64,000 nt of DNA from Heterodera schachtii. Lineage: Eukaryota > Nematoda > Chromadorea > Rhabditida > Heteroderidae. How positions within the stretch are numbered: position 1 is the first letter of the stretch; each line of letters starts with the position of its first letter. Made by a program: the position numbers and the translations under genes. Where the stretch lies: contig SIJG01000049.1 of the NCBI GenBank assembly GCA_023374025.1, positions 577,474 to 641,473 on the forward strand. Direction: 5' to 3'. A model generated the notes under the pieces. It did no database searches, was not told where the DNA came from, and saw nothing but the letters and a program-made list of their open reading frames with translations. This document shows, one piece after another, positions 12,251-21,916 of this stretch.

Positions 12251-13190
12251 GAGGAGATGTGCAGCTTACGATTGTGATAAGAACACCATTAATTTCTATC
12301 ACACGATACAGTCCTTTCCAAGGTAATTGAAATTTCTTGGATGTTTTGACTTTTCCTGCGTAATTTCGTAAAAGAACCCTATCTCCTATTTGGATAGTTT
12401 GATTGCGTACTAATTTGTCGTATTGTACCTTTGACCGTAACTGAGCTTCTTTAATGACCGCCGCAGCGGATTCCCATGCTTTTCTAAGAGACTTAACTAA
12501 TTTCTGCTTGACATTGTCAACTTCAGTGGTATTTTCGGGTTCGGTGTTGGGATTCAGAATTTGCTCAATGCAAAATATTGGGTCACGCCCAAAGACCAAA
12601 AAGAAAGGATGCATTGTCTGCTCCAATTGGTGATATCACGGTGCATCATTGGCCAATAAAACTTTCTACATTTAACTAATGTCTTTTTGATATTCATGTG
12701 ACCACCATTTATTTGTGAAGTATGAAAAGCTTCAAAAATTAGTGGACGAAGAGAAAGCGGAATGTACATTCTAGCATTTTGGTCTTGTAAGTGTTGGTAT
12801 AATATACCTGAAGAAAGACTCAAGTTTTCTGCTCTTGATGCAATGTCTTCCTTTTCAACTTCTGTGATCCCCTCAGGGAATGAACCAAAATTTACAAATT
12901 CAATTAATTTCCTAACCTCAGAATCGTCATTTTGTTCTTTCCGAACATCAATAGCAAATGTTTTTCCTTCTATATCACGAGCAGTGATGGTTAAAAGAAA
13001 ATGTTCATGAACCATTCTTGGCTTCATATTCAGCGCAAGACAGACGGGAAAATTTGCTATGTCTTCTAATTCAGCCAAATCTCTAATGGCAATTTCTTGG
13101 GTTCTTTCATGGGGGTATCGTGACAAACCATCAGCTAAAAGATTTTGTTTTCCCGCTACATGAATTATCTTAATATTATAATTCTGTAAC
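12222..13190 (-). pseudogene. Integrase, catalytic core deleted
   Basis: Integrase inserts the reverse-transcribed DNA into the host chromosome. The minus-strand frame starting near 13,126 has a linker and then the N-terminal zinc-binding HHCC module: two His in HTSQINGGH, FYWPMM, DITNW and the first Cys. At about 12,640 it runs directly into LEQTMHPFFLVFGRDP in another frame, which is the segment normally found AFTER the D,D-35-E core, followed by the C-terminal GDRVLLRNY / WKGLYRVIEI SH3-like part. Roughly 150 or more codons, including all three catalytic acidic residues and the second zinc Cys, are missing. The junction is abrupt with no insertion. The enzyme would be inactive. Confidence 0.8.
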
Positions 13191-13660
13191 TCAATTAGGC
13201 CAGTGCGCTAAGTGTGGATGCGCTTCTGCCTTTTTAAGTAAGAAGGCAAGGGGTTTATGATCACAATGCAACTCAATTTCTGTCAGAAAGATATAGGGTT
13301 TGAAATTTCGCAAAGCAAAAATTATTGCTCCTAATTCCGCTTGGACAGCAGGCCATTTGCGTTCAGATGCTGACAGTGTTCTGCTGCAATAAGCAATAAC
13401 TTCATATGCTTCTGACAGCTCATTCCACTGCATGAGTGCCCCGCCTTGGCCAACATTAGAAGCATCTGTGAAGATATGAAAGGGTTTGTCATAATTGGGA
13501 AACACCAATATTGGTTTTTCACTAAAATTCTTTTCACTTCATTGAAGGCCGCAGCCTGTTCTGTACCCCACTCGAAGTTGGTTTCCTTTTTAGTTAATCT
13601 GGTCAATGGTTCGACGATTGTAGAAAAATTAGGGACATGCTTACGAAAGAACGAAGCCAT
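13191..13660 (-). pseudogene. RNase H domain with connection
   Basis: RNase H removes the RNA strand of the RNA-DNA hybrid. The connection segment starts MASFFRKHVPNFS and includes WGTEQAAAF, then a frameshift near 13,510 leads to RNase H proper. Catalytic acidic residues are visible at FTDAS, QAELGAI and HCDHKPLAF. A further one-base shift near 13,205 breaks the domain just before its last conserved part, which continues as HVAGKQNLLADGLSRY in the next frame. The frame is continuous with reverse transcriptase apart from an in-frame stop near 13,679. Family: Ty3/gypsy. Confidence 0.8.
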
Positions 13661-14350
13661 TCCTACTACATGCTTCAGTTATCGAGTTGTTTTAGGGTCT
13701 GGAAGGTTTTTAATTATTTCCACTTTGCTTAGACTAGGAGTGTAGCCGTCAGCATTGACTAAGTATCCAAGAAAATTCATGGTCGCCGCAGCGAATGTGC
13801 ATTTCTTAGGACTTAATTTTAAGTTGAATCTCCTAAATCTTTCAAAAACACTTCTCAAAGCATTGAGATGCTCACCAAAATTATCATCCCTGGTGTATAC
13901 CAGTATGTCATCGACATATGCGATTACACAATCGTCCAAACCTGTGAGGACATGAGCCATGCATCTGGCAAACGCACTGGTTGCATTTCTTAGACCAAAA
14001 GGAAGATTGACCATCTGGAAAATTTTATTCTCAGTGATTAAACCACATTTTCGTGATGCCCTCTCCGTAAGCCTTTTTTGGAGGTATCCACTGGACAGGT
14101 CCAAACTCGAATAGTAACGGCAATTACCTATTCGTTCCATGATTGTTTCCAATCTAGGAAGTGGATAATGGTCCGGAACAGTCACTTCGTTGTTTACGAA
14201 AATCGATACATGGTCTTAACCCACCGTCCTTCTTCTGCACTAGGACGATATTTGAGACCCACGGAGTGTCCGACTCAACCATGACTCCGGATGCCAAAAT
14301 TTGATCAATGTGTTTTTGGAGTTCGTCACGGTATTTGAATGTGTTCGGTG
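13661..14350 (-). pseudogene. Reverse transcriptase
   Basis: This RNA-dependent DNA polymerase copies the element's RNA. The main frame runs from about 14,185 to an in-frame TAA at 13,679 and shows VPDHYPLPRLE, SSLDLSSGY (first catalytic Asp), LPFGLRNATSAFARCM, the YVDD active-site box in IAYVDDILVYT, and LKLSPKKCTF and NFLGYLV of the thumb side. The N-terminal fingers (DTPWVSNIVLVQKKDG, PCIDF) are readable in other frames between 14,200 and 14,350, so at least two small indels lie there. Motif style and the order PR-RT-RH-IN place it in Ty3/gypsy (Metaviridae). Confidence 0.9.
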
Positions 14351-15304
14351 TGGCTTCGACGACACAGGAGTATCCGACGTGGTTACTATGTCATGCTCTC
14401 CTGCAGTGCAAGAGCCTAAGTCATACTGACTTTTGCTAAAAATATCTTGGAATTCTTCACATAATTCCTTTAATTTTTTGAGATTTTCACCTGAGACTGA
14501 TGATTTTGAAAAATCTACTTTAAATGACGGGTCTACCTTAATTAATTTTTGTGACTCCCTCAGGAGATTGATCTCACCCGAGGTGCTTTCCATTAGAAGA
14601 TTAGGATGGTCAGACCTATTTAATTCGCATGCAGTTGCAATGCACATATTTTTGATTATACATTTAGGAAAGTTGGTTGGATTGCAAATTACAATGTTCA
14701 ATAAATTGTCCTTAGGTCTTGAAACTGTGGTTGGTGTGCTTAGGTGTTCATCAGACAATCTTGGGTCCAAATTCTCTACCAGTACATCTTTGTCTATTGA
14801 CAAGAAAGTATCTATCCTGGCTTTGGCCAGTATTTGAGCACCAGGAGGAATTCGATAGTGCTCTAGCGCTCGAACTTTTAGGCTTGAGAGGGTACTATCA
14901 TTTGTTTCCATGTTTAGTTTTGATTTACCTATCATAACTTCCTTTTTTGTGAAGTCAAATGTTATTGGTGGCAGGTTAACAAAAATATCACATCCTATGA
15001 TTATCTCATAGTTTTTCATGGCTCCTGTTTGGTCATCAGGTATAAAATTAATTGAACTCCGCAGAGATATGTCACCAAGTTTTATTATTATTTCGCCCAC
15101 GGCACATATGCTTATTACATGTGAGGAAACACTAATAGCTTCCACTTTTGATTTATAAAGGACGCATCCTATTTTCTTTGCCAAAGAAAGGGGAGCTACA
15201 CTTATTGTTGCTCCCGTATCAGCTAATGCCCGAATTTCTAAACCATTTATTTTTGCACGTATAATCGCACTAATTGGCGAACGGCTCCTTGAATACACTA
15301 TCAA
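14351..15304 (-). pseudogene. Aspartic protease and linker to reverse transcriptase
   Basis: The retroviral-type protease cleaves the polyprotein. ALADTGATISVAP carries the catalytic DTGA at about residue 30, a flap-like stretch follows, and IIGCDIFVNLPPITFDF matches the conserved ILGxD helix region near residue 104. A linker of about 200 residues leads to EEFQDIFSKSQYDL, the usual lead-in to reverse transcriptase, and the frame is lost after PVSSKPHRT near 14,350. The displayed start (15,304) is not necessarily a true start. In a working element this would be part of a longer polyprotein entered from the upstream envelope-like frame, which ends only a few bases away. Confidence 0.8.
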
Positions 15305-15309
15305 TATAA

Positions 15310-16926
15310 TTATGGCTGCAAGAGTTGAAATGCTAATATAAAGGTTGTTGACTCAAAAGTTGAGTTTTTTAAGTTCGGGGACGGGCCTCTAGAGGCAATT
15401 GGTGCAGCAAGGGTTGCTGGAAGCAGGATCATGCACAATATCAAGAACATTGGTACCTCTCTTATTACAGAGTGAGGCCTATGAAATCGATGTTGTGGAA
15501 TATTTTGGGCTCTGCTATGAATCAGCATGTGTATATGCCCCAAAATTACCTGATAAGCGGCTACTCGTTGCTTGTCCCATTTGAGATGTTCATCTCCAGA
15601 AATTGTGTTAATGGGACCAATCTTTGAATTGAAATTTGGAATTTCTTTTCCAAAATGTGTTGCAACATCGAGGAATTGTGCTAATTCGCCTGAGTTTCGC
15701 GGAAGTAAGAGAGGAATTTCGTGGTTAACCGGTTTTGAGAGATAATTGTTCAACCAAGCAGAGAAATTAGTTTCTTTTGGAAACCATATTTTTTTGAACT
15801 CCTTGGAGTTTGATGATTGAGGGGATGCCTCAATAAAGTTACATGAGTTACTATTCAGTGTACCTAGAGAAAAGGACCGACCTGTAGTCTCATTTATGGG
15901 TGTTGCAGAAACGCTACGAAGATGTGAAGAAGCAATGTAGCCAAGAGTTTTGGGTGTCGATTTAGGAGGGCTCCTGTCATCGTGGTTTCGATTTGGCTTT
16001 TTCCTGCCAAAAAGATTAGCTATGGTGGTGAACATTGGTCGGCCTAATATTTCTAGAGGATTTTGAAGTCTGATACCAATGTATGCAAGGGCAAGTCGTG
16101 TCAGGAGATCGATTATGCAAAATAAAAGACAAATGGTGATGCCAATTTGCCACGCAAGGGAATAATTTCCCACAGCTTTTTGTATTATTGACTCTTCTAA
16201 TGCTGACCATTCATCAGAGAGGGTCGTTTTTATTTCAGAGGAATGAATTCTGTCAGCTCTATATGTGAGTTGACTTACTTGTACCAAGTTTGATGCAAAG
16301 GCATGTGAGGCGAGATCAGTAAGATTGAGAATGACCAGATGATGAAAGGCATGTGGTGTGAGCTTCGGAATACGTGTTGACTTACCAACGTCAAGTTCAA
16401 CCTCCCTGATTTCATGGACATGAACATTGTTGATTGTTCCGTCTACTTGGTCAACTTCAATTGTTCGATCAGCCATTTGAATTTTGACTATTATTGGCAG
16501 AAATTCAAAACAAGATGAATTAGTGTGGGTTGGACGAAATTCAAAGTCAGACTGACTGAGAGGGACACATGGCCATGTTCTTAGGAGAGAAACTCCAACT
16601 CTCTTCGCAATTAAGAAGTTATTTTGGTGAATGAACCTCGTAAGGCTTGTGGGATCATTGAGATAGGATGACTGTACCCACCGTTGTGTGTCAAGCATTA
16701 AATCACAAAAAGAGTTAAATGCTTGAGCAAAAGCAATGTTAACAGAACGAGATATGTTAGTGTGTAAATAAGAAAGTTGTGCCGCTAACTGAGAGGAGGT
16801 GACTACACCTTCTGAATCTAATCCAAAAACACTTGTTATGGCGTGGGCTTTGTGAGTTAATTGTAAAAGCTGGTCCTTGGTCAGAAACAGTAAGATTTCG
16901 ACCGCAATCTGAAATATTTCTAACAA
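15310..16926 (-). pseudogene. Envelope-like glycoprotein, C-terminal part with transmembrane segment
   Basis: This open frame of 538 residues lies between gag and protease. It has several N-glycosylation sequons (NIS, NSS, NLT, NYS), a Cys-bearing block FCDLMLDTQRW (73-83) with DPTSL (91-95), CVPL (120-123) and SSCFEFLPIIV (137-147), then a hydrophobic span of about 29 residues (257-285) that looks like a membrane anchor. A tail of about 250 residues follows, ending in a second hydrophobic, signal-like stretch (MFLILCMILLPATLAAP). The spacing of Cys, Trp, DPT and CVP is reminiscent of class III fusion proteins of the herpesvirus gB / chuvirus glycoprotein type. That is pattern recognition, not an alignment. 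The upstream part continues in the frame at 16,920-17,579. Confidence 0.6.
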
Positions 16927-17579
16927 TTGAGCTGGTTAGACCCAAGTCGCCTAAAGTGGATGGAAAGCCAAACATTACCAAGATTATGTCCATCCATGAC
17001 TCCGATGGGACTGTATTTACACATTTTGTCCTTTTGAGGGACCCAGACTAAGACAGTTTTGTCAGAGAGGACACAGTTTCCTTTTTCATACGAACAAGCT
17101 TGAGCAGTTCCCGCAGGAGTTATAATTGAAGTGGCACCAATGTGCGAATATACTTCAGTTTCAAAGGCAAAGCAATTCTCATTCTGGACTTTCTTCCAGG
17201 AAAAAGAGCCTAATAACCAAGGACGGGGTGTCTGGTCAATTTTCCTATCTGTGTGCCACAATCCTGAAACATTTTTGAGATATCCTAAGCTGCAGTGCTT
17301 ATTGTTTGCCATTTGTAAACATTCATCATGACTCATCAATGTTTGTTCAGAGTCAAGATGTTGTTCTACAGAAACACCACTGATTGTAGTATATTTCTGA
17401 ATACTTTTGATGATTCTGCGACAGGCCCAGGCCTTGGTAGAAAATTCAAGTGAATTGGGAAAATAGATGGTGCGTCTTTGTTTAGTTAGTGGTTTGGTTG
17501 TGTCAATTGACATCCTGGGGCATCGTGGAAATTTGGGAAGGGACCACTTCATTGGTTGAACGCGAGTTTGACAAATCAT
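16920..17579 (-). pseudogene. Envelope-like glycoprotein, N-terminal ectodomain
   Basis: 219 codons that flow into the next frame through a shift near 16,920. The protein is Cys-rich (CRR, ECLQ, HCSLGY, NENCF, ACSYEKGNCVL, KMCKY), with several Trp and one sequon (NVS), as expected for a disulphide-bonded ectodomain. A hydrophobic stretch that could serve as an internal signal peptide (FFPVLMGLTLISSLSS) lies just upstream in the nucleocapsid frame. The ATG overlaps the stop of that frame (ATGA), so either a one-base indel broke the frame or translation could restart. The viral family is uncertain; phlebovirus-type and baculovirus F-type envelopes are the alternatives to gB/chuvirus. Confidence 0.5.
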
Positions 17580-17990
17580 TGGACCGGGTGGAATTGTATA
17601 AAATCTTTAACTAAAGTGGAAGAGAGAGATGAAATAAGAGTCAGACCCATTAGCACAGGAAAAAATTTCGGTTGAACCATTTTACTGGTTTCCCAATTAC
17701 TTATTTTGGAGGGCGCTTTGGGCGTATTATTCATCTTAGATGGAGTTTTGTCTGCACTAGATTTAGAGAGTTTTTGAATGGTGTTTATATTTTGAGAGGC
17801 CGCCTCAGCGGTTTGGTCATTTCTGAAGGTTAAACTATTAACTTTAGTTGAGAGATCATTTATTAATCTGTTTTGTTCATCAATTGCTCTGATGAAATTC
17901 AAATCCTTGGATGGTTGGGTAAATTCGTTACGATGTTTAAAAGATTTAAACGCGAGGTGACCAACCTTCCCACAGTAGTTGCACACTGGC
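17576..17990 (-). pseudogene. Nucleocapsid zinc knuckle and linker
   Basis: CNYCGKVGHLAFKS is a CCHC zinc knuckle whose fourth ligand is Ser. The same site in the plus-strand duplicate (near 20,710) still has the Cys codon, so this is a private TGT-to-TCT change. A polar linker of about 90 residues (Asn, Ser, Lys, Pro) follows and ends with a hydrophobic segment leading to the envelope-like frame. It would package element RNA in the capsid. Confidence 0.7.
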
Positions 17991-18978
17991 CGAGCATTCC
18001 AGCGTCGGTCATTTTGAGTGTTTGATTATTCCATCGTCTATCATTTCTGGAAGAGCGATTGTTCCATCTTCAGTCATTTTGAGGACGATTATTTGATGTG
18101 TTAAAAGAGCCTCTTGAGGCTTGGGCATTGTTATCCCAGTTATTCCTGTTCCTCTGCCTGGGACCTATGGGCTCTCTGTTAGAGCCGGTGGGAGCCCATG
18201 TTCTAAAGTTGCCTTCCGGGTTGTTCGGCGGCTCGGTATTGTTGAATCGCGGATTTTGTTGTTCCGAAATTGGGAAAAGAGGGGCTGGAATAGACTTAGG
18301 AATCCTCTATGCATCATTTCTGCTTCTCGTGCATTCATTCTCAAAACTTTGAAGTCCCTTCTCACGGGTCCACTTAGGGTTCGAGTGAGAAATTTCAGAT
18401 TGGGACTCAATTTTTCCAAAAATGCTCGACAGAGTACCTCCTCACTAGCACTAGCTGTGAGGTCAGCCGTGGTAGCTTCAATCAGAGGAATCAGTCGTGC
18501 ACTAAATTCATCTACAGATTCTCCTTCCCTTTGTTTACACATGCTTAGTGCCTGATAGGTGAGTTCTTTATTTTGTGGAGTGTCAAGATTGTCCTTGATT
18601 TTTTGAATGGCTTCCACAGAAGTTGCTTTGTGGGCAGGAATTAAATTATCAAAAATACGTCTTGGTTCACCATCAAGGCATGCCTTGAGGCGTGCAACTT
18701 TTTCAGAATCATCCCACTTTCTGCCATTGCAGTCAAGCAGGTCCGTGAACTTTCTTGCCCAACGATCGAATTCTAATGGAGATGTTCCAGAGAAGATCGT
18801 GAAAGCGGGACTGCTTTCTGCGAAAAGCATGTTAACATGATGGAATCCCGAAGGATTTAATTCAAATTCCTCATCCTGAGAATCTTCATCATTATTACCG
18901 AGAGGTATGATGGCTTCAACCACCGAAGTATTAGCATTGCCAAAGCTATTGTTCGGGTTCCTGAGTGGAGAGGGAGTT
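17944..18978. repeat. Left arm of large inverted repeat
   Basis: Each position x pairs with 38,653 minus x in 19,675-20,709. The offset is constant from end to end, so there is no net indel in about 1,035 bp. I saw three base differences (near 18,220, 18,330 and 18,395). It contains the gag capsid C-part and the zinc knuckle. Confidence 0.9.
17991..18978 (-). pseudogene. gag (capsid C-part), truncated minus-strand copy
   Basis: The frame is open from 18,923 to 18,165 and the gag reading extends to the arm end at 18,978. It shows the retrotransposon gag core: FTIFSGTSPLEFDRWARKF, LKACLDGEPRRIF and SVDEFSARL. Its N-terminal 120 or so codons are missing because the inverted-repeat junction cuts in. 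A frameshift at about 18,165, a stop near 18,080 and another shift near 17,990 separate it from the zinc knuckle. These three lesions are also present in the plus-strand copy, so they predate the duplication. Confidence 0.8.
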
Positions 18979-19276
18979 TCACACCGTTTACCTTATGATA
19001 CAATCAGTAGAGACACGTTCCCACCACATTACGGTATTAATGGATTTCCGCTATTTTTTTCTTCTCAAAGCAATTTTTTTATTACCTATTTCCCATAACA
19101 GAATTATTGTAACACTGGCACGCCAGCCACGCCCATTATCGGGGCCTTTTAATCTAGGCAATTCACATTCCTTCATTCATTCTTCCATTCTTTCGTTTCT
19201 ACTATTCTTGAATTTGGATACGTTTGCTCATCACATTCCCACTGATTTTAATTCTCATCTCACATTTCCTCTCATT
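18979..19276 (+). other. Leader of plus-strand gag with possible primer-binding site
   Basis: This unique spacer lies between the inverted arms, upstream of the gag ATG. The sequence ...ATTATTGTAACA then TGGCACGCCAGCC (19,116-19,128) looks like the end of an LTR followed by a TGG-initial primer-binding site. A pyrimidine-rich leader (CTTCATTCATTCTTCCATTC) precedes the ATG. None of it matches the sequence beside the 319-bp LTR at 21.9 kb. The gag-pol may therefore belong to a different LTR family from the flanking LTRs. Confidence 0.4.
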
Positions 19277-20488
19277 ATGTTTCCTTTCCCTGGTGGGGGT
19301 CCACCTAATCAAAGCGCTGCGGCGTCAAGCAATGCACAGACAGACCCTGAGGGGATCTCTAATGATTTGCCTGAGTTATCAGTTGTTGATAAGCTGATGT
19401 TTGCTGGAAAGATTCTAAGCACACCAGCACGGTTGTCTGATGTGGACAAGCTCCACACGGACTTAGTCCGGACTGAGGATGGTGTCAATCGTATGACACG
19501 TCACCTTAACAGGAAGATAAATCAAACCAATAGGGATTTGACTGAACTCAAGGATGATACTCAAACCCTCATAACTCAAGTAAATACTCTCGCAAATGGT
19601 TATAATGCGGTTCAAGTGTTGCAAAACCCAAACCAGTCACCAAGAGCCAATAACCCTCCTGTCTTAAATTGGGCAACTCCCTCTCCACTCAGGAACCCGA
19701 ACAATAGCTTTGGCAATGCTAATACTTCGGTGGTTGAAGCCATCATACCTCTCGGTAATAATGATGAAGATTCTCAGGATGAGGAATTTGAATTAAATCC
19801 TTCGGGATTCCATCATGTTAACATGCTTTTCGCAGAAAGCAGTCCCGCTTTCACGATCTTCTCTGGAACATCTCCATTAGAATTCGATCGTTGGGCAAGA
19901 AAGTTCACGGACCTGCTTGACTGCAATGGCAGAAAGTGGGATGATTCTGAAAAAGTTGCACGCCTCAAGGCATGCCTTGATGGTGAACCAAGACGTATTT
20001 TTGATAATTTAATTCCTGCCCACAAAGCAACTTCTGTGGAAGCCATTCAAAAAATCAAGGACAATCTTGACACTCCACAAAATAAAGAACTCACCTATCA
20101 GGCACTAAGCATGTGTAAACAAAGGGAAGGAGAATCTGTAGATGAATTTAGTGCACGACTGATTCCTCTGATTGAAGCTACCACGGCTGACCTCACAGCT
20201 AGTGCTAGTGAGGAGGTACTCTGTCGAGCATTTTTGGAAAAATTGAGTCCCAATCTCAAATTTCTCACTCGAACTCTAAGTGGACCCGTGAGAAGGGACT
20301 TCAAAGTTTTGAGAATGAATGCACGCGAAGCAGAAATGATGCATAGAGGATTCCTAAGTCTATTCCAGCCCCTCTTTTCCCAATTTCGGAACAACAAAAT
20401 CCGCGATTCAACAATACCGAGCCGCCGAACCACCCGGAAGGCAACTTTAGAACATGGGCTCCCACCGGCTCTAACAGAGAGCCCATAG
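19277..20488 (+). pseudogene. gag, plus-strand copy with complete N-terminus
   Basis: Capsid precursor of about 403 residues from ATG at 19,277 (MFPFPGGGPP...). This ATG is chosen because the upstream open stretch is leader-like. The N-terminus is Pro/Ser/Asn-rich. Residues ~40-120 (DKLMFAGKIL, DVDKLHTDL, DLTELKDDTQTLITQV) have coiled-coil character. The retrotransposon gag fold core spans about residues 190-340 (FTIFSGTSPLEFDRWARKF, ACLDGEPRRIF, SVDEFSARLIP). The frame ends at TAG; the continuation to the zinc knuckle at 20,670-20,712 needs the same frame changes as the minus copy. The final knuckle Cys codon is present here, after which homology stops. No pol follows on this strand. Confidence 0.8.
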
Positions 20489-20709
20489 GTCCCAGGCAGA
20501 GGAACAGGAATAACTGGGATAACAATGCCCAAGCCTCAAGAGGCTCTTTTAACACATCAAATAATCGTCCTCAAAATGACTGAAGATGGAACAATCGCTC
20601 TTCCAGAAATGATAGACGATGGAATAATCAAACACTCAAAATGACCGACGCTGGAATGCTCGGCCAGTGTGCAACTACTGTGGGAAGGTTGGTCACCTCG
20701 CGTTTAAAT
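19675..20709. repeat. Right arm of large inverted repeat
   Basis: Reverse complement of 17,944-18,978. The inner boundary is sharp (CAACTCC... at 19,674/19,675 against ...AGTTTC at 18,978/18,979). The outer boundary lies within AT-rich TTTAAAT sequence, where homology dissolves. Confidence 0.9.
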
Positions 20710-20715
20710 GTTTTT

Positions 20716-21423
20716 AAATATTTTTAAATGTCTTTATTTGTTGTTTCTTTTTAATGATTATTTTTAATTTAAATTCAATAAATTCTTTTTTTTAATATCT
20801 TCCAATTAATTGAGCCCCTCAGGGATAATACGACTCGACAATTTTGGATTGCCAAGAGTCAAAAACAATATTTCTTTAGGCCCCGTGGGGTTCATTAAAT
20901 TTTCCCTTATTTTAGGAGACGCAAATTTAAATGACTAAATATGTGTGCTCAATGCAAATGAATTGCATTTACAATTCCCCTTTCTCTCTTTTCAATTAAA
21001 TTTATTTGTTTTTGATTTTAATTGCTTTTTCAATTTAATTGTTATTATTTAGTTATTTATTTATAATTATCGCATTTCAAATTAATTGATCCCCTCAGGG
21101 TTAATGGAATTCCGATTAAAATTGAGCAGATTTTAATTTTCTGCAAAAGGAGCAAAACACATTTTTTTTAGACCCCGTGGGGTTAATTAAATTCACCCTC
21201 ATTTTTAAGAGTACCTCTAAAAAAAGGCCTAATTCATTCGTAATTTTATTTTTAGTCTTTTCTTTTGACCTCTTGAGTTAATTAAATTCCATTTTTTGTT
21301 ATTTGTTACCCGCCGGTTTAAATGACTAATTTGTGCGCGATTTTGATTATTTTTCAGTTTTCTGGGGCCTGTTCCTTTTTCGATTTTTGGGTCCCCCTTT
21401 TTTTTGCTGAATTGATTTTTGAA
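20716..21423 (-). other. Non-coding leader of the LTR element with GC palindromes
   Basis: AT-rich DNA with two diverged repeat units: CCCCTCAGGG (20,814 and 21,091) followed 65-80 bases later by CCCCGTGGGG (20,881 and 21,173) and a TTAATTAAATT-type context. A conserved strand of 5' untranslated region is the simplest reading. No gene. Confidence 0.55.
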
Positions 21424-21724
21424 CCACGAATGGGATTTTTTTTGAACTACAAAATTTCCGAAACCATGTATGGGTATTTTTTTTACTGAAGTTAGTTTTT
21501 TTGAAACCATGCATGGACAATTTTTAACATTTTTTTTAAATTGGAATTTTCGAAAACCATGCATGGGATTTTGATTTGATTATTTTCTTGACTGCTGCTG
21601 CAGATAAATTTTTGAAACCGTGCGCACGGACAATTTTCATTTTTTTTAATTGCAAAGAATTGTCGAAAACCATGCATGAACAATTTTTGGTTTTTTTTTT
21701 AAATATTTATCGAACCACGCGTGG
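21424..21724. repeat. Array of seven spaced palindromic 10-12-mers
   Basis: Each copy is preceded by GAA(A)(A) and followed by T-rich spacer. Sites: CCACGAATGG 21,424; CCATGTATGG 21,464; CCATGCATGG 21,507 and 21,557; CCGTGCGCACGG 21,618; CCATGCATGA 21,670; CCACGCGTGG 21,715. Steps between starts are 40-61 bases. Four are perfect palindromes with three different sequences, so arms have changed together. Spacers alternate GGGATTTT and GGACAATTTT. Short frames through the array (His-Gly-Phe repeats on minus) are shadows. Confidence 0.8.
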
Positions 21725-21900
21725 GATAATTTTTGATTTGATAAAATGTTCTTTGATTCCCAGGGGGTTGCTGGGGCCTAGCTAGGACTCTAAAATTGAT
21801 TAGCGCTTTGCGCAACACAAAAAACATCCCCTGCAAAGTCGGTCTGCAACTAGAATCCCCCTCTTCCCATGGCCCAAGCCCCGAAAGCATAGGGAGGGAA

Positions 21901-21916
21901 CCATCCGGTGCTACCA
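21901..21916 (-). other. Primer-binding-like site
   Basis: On the minus strand the LTR end ...GGCTTTAC is followed without gap by TGGTAGCACCGGATGG. Starting TGG directly at the LTR edge is the hallmark of a tRNA primer site (complement of CCA-3'). I could not assign the tRNA. Confidence 0.5.

Noticed and set aside
18098..18555. Plus-strand frames opposite gag (84 and 144 codons), mirrored at 20,098-20,555
   Set aside because: Antisense shadows of the gag coding sequence, duplicated by the inverted repeat.
21229..21683. His-Gly-Phe repeat frames on the minus strand
   Set aside because: Shadows of the palindromic CCATGCATGG array, with uneven spacing and shifting frame.
20716..21916. A second, plus-strand pol following plus-strand gag
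   Set aside because: Homology to the element's coding region stops at the zinc knuckle. The rest is AT-rich leader with palindromes.
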